Shown here in pieces: positions 24,086 through 35,004 of a DNA stretch of 64,000 nucleotides (the first letter of the stretch is position 1; each line of letters opens with the position of its first letter). Made by a program: the position numbers and the translations under genes. The stretch is taken from contig VTFK01000023.1 of NCBI GenBank assembly GCA_009617715.1, positions 1,116,001 through 1,180,000 on the forward strand. The letters are read 5' to 3'. The stretch is from Plectrocnemia conspersa (taxonomy: Eukaryota > Arthropoda > Insecta > Trichoptera > Polycentropodidae). Below the pieces are notes generated by a model. The model was not told where the DNA came from, did not search any database, and worked only from the letters and a program-made list of their open reading frames with translations.

Positions 24086-25506
24086 AGCCTTCGGTCGTAA
24101 AAAATTTGATCATGTTTATATTTTTGTTTGATGTATATGTTACAGTTAAGTGGTGAATTTCGATAAAGCATACAATGACTAGGCAAAGTATGCACGATGA
24201 GTTTTTGTTAAAGCTTACAATGCTACATTTCGTGTATAATTTCACTAGATAATGTATGCTTTAACTAGTTAGTGTGTGAACTCTCCAACGTGAGCTATAT
24301 CAGTTTATAGACCAAATCAAATAACACTAAAATAAAATAAAAATTGTGAGAATTTAAAAAAAAATTTGAGCAATATCCAGTAAAGGCGTTAAAATTATAA
24401 TTTAATTTAGTGAAAGTGTAGGGATCTTTAAAAATCTATGTTGTTCAAATTATAATTATATTTAGTATTCTCAAACATAGTATCAGTAACATCAAAGGAC
24501 TTTAAAACGTACAAATTATGTTTACACATTATAGGCCGATGACTCAAATACGCGTCATTGTAAAATAATTTATGATACGCAGTTGCGTTATATAGTATCA
24601 GTAAAGATGGTAAAAAGAATTTTACATATATACTAATATTATCAAAATTCAGGATAAATAGCCTCAAACAATTTATGACATACTGCTCTTCGGTCGTAAA
24701 CAAATTTGACTGAACATGTTGATATTTTTGTTTGATGTATATTTTACAATTAAGTGGTGAATTTCTATAAAGCATACAATGACTAGGCAAAGTATGCACT
24801 ATGAGTTTTAGTTAAAGTTTGCAATGTTACATTTCGTATAAGTATAATTTCACTAGATAATGTATGATTTAACTAGCTAGTGTATGAACTCTCCGACGTG
24901 AGCTATATAAGTTTATAGACCAAATCCAATAACACTAAAATAAAATAAAAATTGTGGGAATTTAAAAAACATTTGAGCAATATCCAGTAACGGCGTTAAA
25001 ATTATAATTTAATTTCGTAAAAATGTAGGGATCTTAAAATCTATGCTGTTCAAATTCTTATTATATTTAGTATTCTCAAACATGGTATCAGTGACATCAA
25101 AGGACTTTAAAACGTACAAATTATGTTTACACTTTATAGGCCGATGACTCAAATACGCGTCATTGTAAAATAATTTATGATACGCAGTTGCGTTATATAG
25201 TATCAGTAAAGATGGTAAAAAGAATTTTACATATATACTAATATTATCAAAATTCAGGATAAATAGCCTTAAACAATTTATGACATACTGCTCTCCGGTC
25301 GTAAAAAAATTTGACCGAAAATGTTTATATTTTTGTTTGAAGTATATTTTACAATTAAGTGTCGAATTTCTATAAAGCATACAATGACTAGGCAAAGTAT
25401 GCACTATGAGTTTTAGTTAAAGCTTGCAATGCTACATTTCGTGTATAATTTCACTAGATAATGTATGCTTTAACTAGTTAGTGTGAGAACTCTCCGACAT
25501 AAGCTA
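24086..25506. repeat. 605-bp tandem repeat, about 2.3 copies
   Basis: The marker word TACAATGACT occurs at 24171, 24775 and 25380, giving periods of 604 and 605 bp. The first copy is partial (from about 24086) and the next two are full. Left-edge word TTCGGTCGTAAA and right-edge word GAACTCTCC recur in each. The two full copies are nearly identical for roughly 160 bp (about 24500-24660 and 25105-25265) and more diverged elsewhere. Each full copy holds a minus-strand ORF (24428-24799, 123 codons; 25009-25404, 131 codons) that is largely conserved at protein level, including EQYVINCLRLFILNF and LSHRPI. I do not recognise the protein, and conservation may simply reflect recent duplication. Confidence 0.88.
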
Positions 25507-26475
25507 GTCACATCGTCAACAAATAAAATCAATCAACCAAATCGCGAGCGACTAATCGTAAAACCAGTAAAAAAAAGACCGGTTAGGTGCGACAGAGCGT
25601 TGGTCAGAACAATGAACACCCCATGAATAACTCTCTGCAACGAATCTACTTAAAAGGATTATATAAAATGGCAACAAAATTTACTTTACATAAATGGTTT
25701 AAAATACATACTAAATATATCAATTTTCTAATTTTGAATACATTGACAAAAACTGATCAGTGAGAGTATACAATAACTGTACTGTAACCGAAGTGATTAT
25801 TTCCTGTAACATATATATAAAAAATAACAATAATAATAATCGAATTTTGTTAAAGATTGAAAACATGTTACTAATATATACATTCTTATTTATTGACTCG
25901 TTTTGCGTCCGTTAGAGAGATTATTTTACAAAAGAGTTAAAAGATATGATTTATTAGCGGTTTGTCGTGCTTGAAATTAATACACTCATCCCTCGATTCC
26001 AGGAAACATCGTGTAAATTGAGGCATAAAACGATCGAATAGTATTCACGCATATTTTTAACGTTTTTTTAAATTATAAAGTAAACAATCAAAAACTTGAG
26101 CGACACGCGTGCACTCTAAAAGCAACTAAGGACATACTGCAAGGGCAGTGGGAGATGTTCCATGTGTAGGTAAAATGTAAGAAGTGGGAATATGCGTTTA
26201 CACATCGCCACGCTACATACGTGAAATTATAGTATTTAAAAAAAAATTTTTTTAACCGAATAAAACGAGTAACTATAATTAGATAGATTTATTTTAATTG
26301 GAGGTGGCAGAAATTTTGCCTACGAATAATAATAATAATAGTAATTATTGTTTGTTTTATTAGCGCTGAATTAATAATTTAACTAAATATGATTTATGAC
26401 TACAAATTTTGAGAAACAAATTTTTAAGTTGAAAAAACAATAATTCAGTATTTAATTGAAATGCTTATAAATACT
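25507..26475. other. AT-rich spacer with transposon-end fragments
   Basis: Near 25592-25630 the words GCGTTGGTCAGAACAATGAAC match the terminal repeat of the MITE at 26476-26628. Near 25983-26005 CACTCATCCCTCGATT preceded by TA resembles a pogo/Tigger end; a similar end lies inverted at about 51318-51344. No gene was recognised. Confidence 0.4.
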
Positions 26476-26628
26476 TGTTATCTGGAGACATTTATGTTCT
26501 GACCAACGCTGTTTAATTTTAAAACATATTTATGTATCAAAACAACGTTTTGCTACATAAATATGTTTTAAAATTATATCTGAGCGCGTTGGTCAGAACA
26601 GTGAACATAATGACTCTGGATAACAGGA
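26476..26628. mobile_element. Foldback MITE
   Basis: The segment is a near-complete inverted repeat. The left arm contains TTCTGACCAACGC, AATTTTAAAACATATTTATG; the right arm repeats them as complement (CATAAATATGTTTTAAAATT, GCGTTGGTCAGAA), with the outer words TTATCTGGAGACAT and ATGACTCTGGATAA paired as well. A short centre (AAAACAACGTTTTG) is itself palindromic. There is no coding potential. Related ends occur at 25592, 53860-53880 and 59143-59255. Confidence 0.8.
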
Positions 26629-26849
26629 AAGTAACATAAACTTTTTTTATTAAATCTTCCGTTGTAACCTGACAGGCGTAAGCCCAATGTGTTACAACGG
26701 GGCAAACCTGTACTAACGGGGTAAGCCTATACTGAGTATAACGAATACCTACAAAGTATTAAGCACCAGACTGAAAGTATGGAGATAGGTGACATATATT
26801 AATAATTATTATGTGTAATATAATTTATAACCAGTAAAAATTCGAGTAT

Positions 26850-26960
26850 CGCTACCCGCAACTCAGATTTACTAGTCTGAGACGTTACGCACTAAGCTAT
26901 TCCGTCCCCCCGGACTATTATATTATATAATAATCCAGGGGGGTCGAAATAACAGAAAGA
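26850..26960 (-). repeat. tRNA-Thr-like SINE fragment beside a C6/G6 inverted repeat
   Basis: On the minus strand, GCTTAGTGCGTAACGTCTCAG followed by ACTAGTAAATCTGAG resembles the D-arm and anticodon arm of a tRNA with loop CTAGTAA, as at 6715-6795. Immediately to the right (26909-26943) CCCCCCGGA...TCCAGGGGGG forms an imperfect AT-centred inverted repeat. Probably a SINE or another small element carrying this tRNA-derived piece. Confidence 0.45.
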
Positions 26961-27128
26961 AAGGCGATTTACGCATAATAAATTTGGTTATCAATTTAAT
27001 TAAACTGTTTTCATGAAACATGAAAACTGTAAAGACAACATAACGTACGTTTTACTGGGAGCTCCGTCGGACATTTTTAAAAATTTTACCATGACAACCC
27101 AAAAACATAAAATAAAATCATGACTTAC

Positions 27129-27337
27129 TTTTGTAGCCAGCCGTGTCCGACCAGTTCGCCACCATAGCCAGCAGCCAGTGGAAGAAGACACCCTCGATCC
27201 TCCAGTACAGTTGGGGCAGCCATAGTCTGAGCGGCATCAGCGTCACCATCCACACCACGTAAGCGGGTATGCAGTATACATTGTTCGTTACCACAATTAC
27301 AATGCGTAACAACACCGTTAACAACCGCCTCGCCTCG
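27129..27337 (-). CDS. LPGAT1: LPGAT1-like lysophosphatidylglycerol acyltransferase, single internal exon
   Basis: This minus-strand segment is bounded by an acceptor (TGATTGTTTCAG at its upstream side) and a donor (A/GTAAGT at its downstream side); its reading frame starts and ends inside codons. It encodes about 69 residues: EARRLLTVLLRIVIVV, NNVYCIPAYVVWMVTLMPLR, LYWRIEGVFFHWLLAMVANW, ending AGYK. This closely parallels the N-terminal membrane region of animal LPGAT1, where the human protein has VVNNLVAIPSYICY, PLRV, YWIEGI, WLLGMVASW and AGY in the same order. LPGAT1 is an ER membrane acyltransferase that reacylates lysophospholipids with acyl-CoA. The start exon and the catalytic exons (NHQ..D and FPEGG blocks) were not found in the window. 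An ORF extending upstream to 27384 crosses the acceptor and is not the real start. It could be an exon of a gene with very long introns or an isolated fragment. Confidence 0.75.
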
Positions 27338-29283
27338 CTGAAACAATCACCACACGAGGGGCCGCTATGTAGTTCAAAAATCATCCCATAACAATGCGAT
27401 CTAATTTATTCTCATTTATTTATATTTATTATTATTATTATTATCATTACTATTGTTCTCGATCACAAAATCAACAAAGATAACTGTGCAATAAAAATCA
27501 CAAATAAATGAACGACGACAACGCGACGAGAGACAAAAAATAAAATAAATAATAATAAAAAAAAATATAAAGTAGAAAAGAGTGAAAGCCTTTTCGATGA
27601 TAAGACAATCGAAAAAAATACATTTTTTTTACTTTAGAAAATGCGCATGCGCGCGCACGCTTGAGAGCGTACGCGCGCACTGATAAAATATAAATCATAT
27701 CAAATACAGCAAATATAAAAAGGACACGAACACAGCAGTAAACAAAGAATAATAACAATAATAATAATAATAATAAATAAAATTAAAAATCGACCGACCC
27801 GGCCCTTGGCGACCCGTTTTCTAGTTATTCATTTTGTTTGTGAGCTTTTCAGAGTATTATTATAATGCGAAGGCTTTCTTTTTCATTGCACACTTGTCAT
27901 ATTTATAAATAGTTTAAGAAACAACTCCCGAGGGATGATTTTAAAAATGGCGTTCATGTGTATGTGTTTGTGTGTGTGATCGGTTCAGTGAGGGGCGGCG
28001 TGCGGCGAGGCGGGGGACGGCGCTGGGGTGGGGGTATATGGTTTACGTGAATGAAAAGTCGCATGTTATACAATTGACAATATTTATTAATGGAATATAT
28101 TCTCTCGGTTATCCTGCGTACACACAGAGAGGTTCAGTTGTTACAAACGTACGTTTTTTTATGATTTTTTTGTATTATTTTTTCCTTTATTACTTGCACA
28201 CACATTTACATTCAATTATTTTATTGTAAACATTTATTTCTGATTAAAAAACACCAAATTCGTGTGATGAGATATTCAATTGTAAAAAAAAATATATGAT
28301 ACACATTTTCTTCATCGTCATCATCGTCATAAATATAAATATATATATATAATATACCAAATTACAAAAACTGTAAAAATGGCAAAAAAAATATATAAAA
28401 ACGAATCGGATAAAAAGTATACAAGTTCATTCATAGTATAAATTCACGACATTTAATCCGTTAACACTAACTAGGTTCATTTTTCTTATGATCACTTGTA
28501 AAGCATACATGTATATGAGTTTTATATATATATAATACGTACAGAAATATTCTCTCGAACAAAAATAGATAAAGTATACAAAAGGGAGGAAGTACATACA
28601 TACATATTATTACATACATAGACCGTCAAAGACTAATAAAATCGGTTTATTTTATATTTATTTTTCCAATCAAAAATCAACGCAATTCATATAAATTATT
28701 TAGGACTGTACACTATCTAGTATATATACAAATAAATTCAATTTTTTCGTTCAGCCAGATATGTTTTAATTAATTGGCAATAAGCTAAAGGTACATCATA
28801 TGGCATATTCACGACGGGTATTTTCCAGGACGACAGTCTTCAGAATAAACCGGGGGAAATTCAATTGTCTATCTAGCGAATACTTGTCTAAATTTTACAT
28901 ACCCTGATAATAGTTCCCGCTTTCTGTTAGGCTAGAAGCGATCCCACCGCTTCCGCGCGCACCCGCGAACCGCGAAAGGAAAATGAAACTATCGTGAATA
29001 TGCGCGTTTTCACAACAAACATGATTCATATAGGTATATATATATAAATCGTAGACACATATATCATATATTATTATGTTGTATATAAAGAGTCGATGTC
29101 GCCGCGGCACACACCTATATCATATTCGAGTCACTTAGTTTACGCGTAAGTTATTATTTACACAGATATATACTACACCGATTTAATAATACTAGACAAC
29201 GTTTCTTTCTTTCCCTTTAATTTGCGTCGTACGCCAAATTAAAATTAATTATTGCAATATTGGTCGCCGGGGCGGAGCGAGCC
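27338..29283. other. Spacer between plexin A and the LPGAT1-like exon; likely holds the plexin 3' UTR
   Basis: AT-rich DNA with an (AAT)n run near 27750-27780, a GC alternating hairpin at 27642-27680, and a GC-rich patch at 27985-28035 (GTG/GGCGG-rich) that could be a promoter for the LPGAT1-like gene. A donor-like CAGG/GTATGT on the minus strand near 28907 ends a CpG-containing stretch and might be a 5' exon of that gene; its phase could not be matched. The plexin 3' UTR should lie just below 29284; polyadenylation-like complements (TTTATT) occur around 28645-28665. Confidence 0.35.
27642..27680. repeat. Alternating purine-pyrimidine GC hairpin
   Basis: GCGCATGCGCGCGCACGC, loop TTGAGA, then GCGTACGCGCGCAC. 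The arms GCGCGCGCACGC and GCGTACGCGCGC pair with one mismatch, and the sequence alternates purine and pyrimidine, the usual preference for Z-DNA. Its surroundings are very AT-rich. Confidence 0.7.
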
Positions 29284-32200
29284 TCACATGGCGTAGTCGT
29301 GTGCCATCAGGCTGTGCACTTGCTCCAGCTTGTAGGCCAAACGCTGCTTTTGCGAAAACTCGTCCTCCTCCAGCGTTACGATCAGCTGTTCGGAGTACTT
29401 GACGGCGTACGTGTACAGCTCGTGAAGAGCGCAGTTCGTGTTGAACTCCTTGGTGTGGAGGCGAGACTCTTCGGCCAGCATCGCGTTCATGTCTTGATCG
29501 GAGATCGCCGGCATCAGTTTGATATCGGAATAGTACCGCTCCACCCACTCTTTGTACACGGGAATGTCCTTCGCGTAGAGCAGCTTAGAACTAGGCGAGT
29601 CCTTGCCGAGTATGTGGTCCGAAGTCGAGCACGAGTCCATGAACGTCTGCGCGATGACCGACAGGCACGAGTCCACGGTGTTCGATTTGTGAATGTCGAA
29701 CACGAAGTTGGGATTTTTTATCAAATTCACCCAAAATCGAAGCGGCAGACTGTTGCTCTTCCACGTGTGCACGACTTCCGGATCGGAGATGGCGTGCTGA
29801 AGCGCCTGATCGTCCAAAAAGTCGAACATATACTTGATGGCCAAGGGCAGCGCGGAGCCCCGGTGCGCCGTGCTGAATATCGTCTCGAACAAATCGTCGA
29901 CGAACTTTTGCAGAGTGCCCTTCGTGGCCAGCAGCCTCGTCAGATAGATCTCGGAGACCATCTTGTTGCCTCGGTCGCCCTCCTTGTGCGCGTCGTTATC
30001 GTGATGCTTGACCAGATGCCAAAATTTAAACGCGCTGTTGTGCTCGTACTTGAGAGGGCTCGCCGGCGGACTTGCGGAGCTGAATTTGCTCCTGTTCAGC
30101 GTCTCGTACATGTGCGATTTTTCGTTCTTTTCCGACAGCATCGTCAGATTATAGATCGAGCTTTGCTTCGAGACCAAAGTCAGACTGCCGCCGTCGGGCA
30201 CGCGATAGTGATGCAGCGTGTTGAGCTTCTTCCACTCGCCCTCCAGCTTCGTGGTGCTGTCTTCGTCGTAGAGGATTAACCTCCCGCACGTCCCCGTCCT
30301 CCATTCCAAGTCCAGGTCGTCCTTGTTGGGTCGCTGCGAGTACGGCGTCGCTCTGTATATCTGATCCAAGCACTTCTCTTTCACTTGACTGATCGTGTCG
30401 CAGTCGAGCACTTTGACGAGCACGTTCTCCGTGTTGGACTCGAGCCCGCTGACGAACACCGTCTGCTGAGATATCGAAACGTAAACGGACATCGGCTTGA
30501 AGTCGATCGACTGCCTGATGAGCTTCTCTTCGCTGAGCGAGTACCGGGCCTCGGACGTGATCGCGTCGACGGGCCCCTTGTCGACTTGTCCCTTCATCGA
30601 CCTGAAGAGCATGTACAGCGGCTCGCCGGCGCACTCTTTCAAAAATTTATACAGCAAAAACGTAAACCAAGCGCTGAGCATCTTTTCGGCGACGCTCTCC
30701 GTCCGGCGCAACAGCAGCTTGGGGTGGCTCTTTCCTTCCATACACTTCTCTATCAGCTCGGCCAATAGCGTCTTGAGCACGTCCGTGCAATATTCCATCT
30801 TGCTCTGCAGCGTAACCATTATCAGAGAGGCCACGTTCACGCGGTCTCTCATCGAAAAGTATCTGTTGCTCTCCAGCGTGCGGATGAACAGCAGCAAGAA
30901 CGTCTTGTTCATGATCAACTGACCGAACATGCGAAGTCCTTTGTCTTTGCTTAAAAGCTCCGGCCGGTTCCACTGCAGAACTACGTGATCGTCTATGTTC
31001 GGAAAAAGTATTTTCATCGCGTAAGTGCGATAATCCAGGAACGGAATGCCGCCGGTCACGTCGCCGGTCAGGTCCGTCATCTCAGTCTGCAGCTCGGCGA
31101 ACGCCTCCTTGCACTCGGCGGCCACCCTCAGCTCCAATATGTCCATCTGCTCCTGCATGTTCTTCAGCACGCGAATGTTCTCCGTCGATTTTCTGCGGTA
31201 CATGACGAGAAAAACGACGAATACGAGGATCAGTATCACGACGCCGGCGATCACGCCCGTCACTATGGGCTTGCTGAACGGGCCCTGAAGCCCCGCGGGA
31301 GAGTTGAACGACAGTTTTCCTATCTCGAATCGCAAATTGTGCCCCACCCGCACGACCACGTCCGGAAGGTTCTGATCGTCCGCGCCGAGCTCCTCCGGCG
31401 AGGGCGGCCTGCAGGTCAGCTGATGGCGAGAGAGCGACGTCACGTTGCAAAAACTGCTCCCGATGGTCACTTCGACGTCCCTCTCCCGACACGCTCTGTC
31501 CAAATTTTGACCGTTGATCGTTAAATAATCTGACTTGTAATATTTCACGTCCTCGTCGAATTTTTGATAATGCGGATCCGGATACAGCATAAAATGGTTA
31601 TCTTTGCTCTTAGCCGACAGATTTCTGACGCTCATCACGTCGTCCATGAGAAAGCCGTACTCTAGCTTCTTCGGTCTCTCCGCGTCCAAGTCGGAGCCGT
31701 CTATCTCGACGGCCGGAGAGTCGCACAGCATCTCGTTGGCGGAGAGCACGTCGCAGTGGCCGATGTAAATTTGATTATCGTGATACACGTACATCTGCGG
31801 GAACTGAATCGAGCCTAAATTCTTGCCGACGACTTGTATCTTGATTCCGCCGGAGGGGATGCCTTTTGGCATCTTAGACTGCGTCGCGACTCCCGAATCG
31901 ACGTACTCGATGATCGGGTCGTCGACGTATTCGAACTCTTCCTTGCCGAAAGAGCGCTCGCCTTTGTCGAACTTCATGCGCAGCCTGCCGGTCTTGAGCG
32001 AGGTGGAATAACTCGTGCGGCAGACGGCCTCGTTGCTATCCGCGCTCAATATGACGCAGGGTTTGTCGTCTACGAAAGCTTGGATGTCGCTGCCGGCGTT
32101 CAGGTACTTTCCGGTGATTTTGAGTTGGGTGCCGCCCGATTTGGGGCCGTAGCGAGGGCTGATGGATTCGATCTGCGGATTGACGAACGCGTAGTACAGC

Positions 32201-35004
32201 TTCGACTCGCCCCTGTAGTTCTCCACGCGGACGATGATCGGGCCCTCTCTGGGCTCGAGCATGCCCGGGCCGTCGACCGTGCACACGATCCGCTTCGTCT
32301 TTACGTAGAGCTGCTCGACGGGCTGGCAGTTAATTCCTGCGATCGTCACCCCGTTGTAGATATCGGAGAAGTTGCGGCCGAGATTTATCCCCTCGATGGT
32401 GATGTTCGTGCCGCCCTCCCAGGGGCCGAGCTGCGGCCTGAAGGAGTGGATCTCTGGGTTGGGGCAAGTGTGCGTTCTGTTGAGCCATACGGCTTGTCCC
32501 TTGTCGCACTGGTCCTTGACTTCGCAGCGGCCGGAGCTGTCGCACCATCCGCAGTTGAACTTCTCGGCGAGCGCGAGACACATGCCGCAGTTGTCGGCCA
32601 TCTCCCTGCAGCGGTATATGAGAACGTGGATGTCATCCGGGTTGTCGAGCGGTTTCGAGCCGCCCCAGATGACCGCGAACGACGCGGTGACGTTAGGATC
32701 GCGCGACGTGTACGTGAACTCCATCGGGTCGCAATATATCAAGTCTCCGAGCAGCTGCGCGTTCACGCTGGTGACGCGCCCCTCGATATTGAACTGACAC
32801 ACGAATCTAGTCTGAACTATGAACTGGCCGATGATGTGCACTTTGACGCGAATGGCCTTTTTGAGTCCGGAAGGGACGAGAATCTCGTCGGAGCCGGCCT
32901 GCGTGGCGTTGATCGTGGGGCAGAAGGTGGGTCCAGAGCGGTAGCTGGGACCGATGCGACTCACGCCCGTCACGAGGATGTCGTTGCGGCAGTTTTCGGC
33001 GGTGTCGTGCGTGCATCGGTGGCCGTCGACGCACCAGTCGCACGGGAAGAGCGAGCTCACGCAGCGCGTGCAGGAGCTGTAGGTGTTGCAGTCGAAGAAT
33101 GTGAAGTTGGCGGCGACGAAGTCGGGCCCGTCGGCGGTGCGCACGGAGAGCTTCGCCGTGAAGTGATGCTGACCGGAGGGTATGGGCGGCAGCAGGTCGG
33201 TCCTCGGAGTGGTGCAGTTGACGCCGTAGGGGCGCTTAGTGGCGTTGGTGAGGAGGGTCTTGTCGAGCGCGGTGAAGGCGCACACGAGCGAGCCCTGCAG
33301 CAAGGGGAGGTTTTCGATGCTGAGCTCGAGCGTGCGCGCGGTGGTGCGCTGCAGCTCCTTGGGGTTGACGCTGGTGATGGTGGTGCAGCGACCGCTGCGA
33401 TAGGAGATCCAGTAGAGCGGGTCTTTGGCGGCGTCTTGGCAGTCGGAGCGCAGACTGCACTTGTTCTCGAGCGAGCACCAGCCGCAGTAGGGGTCGCGGG
33501 CGCCGAGGCACTCGAGACAGGAGGCGTAGACGCTGCACTCCTGCACTTTGACTTTGGATACTCTCTTCTCGGTCATGACGTAGAGGTGCATGAGCTGCGA
33601 GTCGAAGTGCAAATCCTTGTTGACGGGGGAGCCCTCGTCGACGGCGACGTCGCCGTACTCGAAGGCGGAGCTGCTGCTCTCGACGACGACTTTAACGAGA
33701 TGGCCGCGCGCGGTGCCGACGAAGACGACCGTGTAATCGCCGGTGGAGGTGGCCGCGACGGCGGTGAGGCGCGAGTCGAAGGTGAGCACGGGCACCGCCT
33801 CGACGGGCTGCTCGCCGCCGAGGGGCGTGTTCACGTCGAGGCCGCAGAAGCCCTCGCCGATGGTCTGCAGCTTGGTGAGCATGCAGGGCGGGCTGGGCGA
33901 GATGAAGTCCAGCCCGCGACTGCCGTTGCCGCTGAAGCAGGTCTTGATGTTGAGCATGAACTTGCGACGGATGGACTTGAGCGAGTAGACGCAGAGAGCC
34001 GAGGGCTCGGCGGGGACCCCGACGCGTGATTCTCGCCCTGCGAGAAGACGGCGAAGAGCACGTCGTCCTGGGCGGTGATGCCCAGCTCGCCGGCGAGCAG
34101 CGAGCCGGCCTTGCCGACGTAGGCGGCCTGGACGAGGTTGTAGGCGCGCTGACCGGTGCACGCGACCGGGATCTCGGTGTAGGAGTAGTAGTTCTCGTCT
34201 TCGTGGCAGACGCGCACCAGCTTACTGTGATAGGCGTCCGCGTTCGGCGAGACGGGGTGCAGGCTCTTGAGCTGCGTGGTGAGAAAGTAGCTGAAGCCCT
34301 CGGAGGAGAAGCCGTGCACGTAGGTGATGGGGTAGCGCTCGCGCGAGAGCGAGTTGACGAACATGCGAGTGCCCGTGGTGACGGCGGTGTGCGCGATGGC
34401 GAAGGTGCGCTTCCCGGGCTCGAGGGAGCGCGAGGAGACGGCCGGCACCTCGGAGCGGTAGGGCGAGTTGCCCGTGAAGGTGACGCCGACGTACATAACC
34501 TGCGTCTCGGGCGGGCGCGGCGGACCGGGCGCGATGAAGGCCACCGTGGAGGCGGTGGCGTTGTTGGCGACGACGGGCTCGCGCACGTCCTCGGCGTCGG
34601 TGAGGTTGTGCATGTCGCGCACGGTGCACAGCCCTTGGTAGACGGAGCCGCAGCTGATGAGCTTCGACTTAGCGTAATCGATGACGAGCGCTTTGTTGAC
34701 GTTGTCGGTGAAGCGGCGCACGGCCTGCTCCGGACAGTTCTGCAGCGTGCACTCGAAGGCGTCCTGCAGGGGACCCGTGACCACTTCGGCCGCCTGCTCG
34801 AGGTCCGGCGACAGCTGATGCAGGCGGTTGACCGCGCCGACGAAGACGCGGCCCGTGTTCTTGTCGACCACCAGGCGGTTGAAGACGGAGACGTTCGCGG
34901 AGCGATCGAACACCTTGACGACCTCCGGCGGGCGGGCGGCGCCGCTGCGCGGCCAGCAGCAGCAGCGCGGCCAGCAGAGCGCGCGCCCCCGCGGACCGGC
35001 TCAT
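29284..35004 (-). CDS. PlexA: Plexin A, semaphorin receptor (intronless, two frame breaks)
   Basis: Single-pass axon-guidance receptor for semaphorins, signalling through its cytoplasmic GAP domain on Rap/R-Ras-type GTPases. The ATG at 35004 opens a signal peptide (MSRSAGARALLAALLLLAA). The sema domain spans about residues 27-480 (VFDRSANVSVFNRLVVDKNT near its start). PSI modules follow (CLECLGARDPYCGWC at ~490, CTRCVSSLFPCDWC, CGMCLALAEKFNCGWC), then IPT/TIG repeats (~855-1230) and one membrane span (~1242-1268, IVTGVIAGVVILILVFVVFL). The GAP domain holds LLRRTES (~1433) and LPLRFW (~1755) with the arginines typical of plexins, flanking the Rho-binding domain (~1500-1610). Span of 1907 codons fits plexin A. 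No intron interrupts it. The first part of the sema domain lies in a +1 frame: breaks fall between about 34990 and 34925 and at a C4 run (34017-34020), and they compensate. PlexA rather than PlexB is judged from overall resemblance. Confidence 0.88.

Noticed and set aside
24086..25506. CRISPR-like or satellite array
   Set aside because: Only about 2.3 copies of a 605-bp unit without short regularly spaced repeats.
27118..27384. Frame extending upstream of the LPGAT1-like exon with an apparent start at 27384
   Set aside because: The homologous part begins just after a good acceptor at about 27338; residues before it do not resemble LPGAT1.
28895..29110. Minus-strand ORF ending at a donor-like site, as a plexin or LPGAT1 exon
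   Set aside because: The peptide is mostly AT-coded Tyr/Ile with no resemblance, and the phase does not match the LPGAT1-like exon; mentioned only as a possible 5' UTR exon.
29260..34029. Long plus-strand ORFs opposite plexin A (339 and 731 codons) and others up to 379 codons near 34026-35165
   Set aside because: They lie antisense to, or overlap, the plexin coding sequence. They arise because GC-rich codons leave few stops, and they show no domain.
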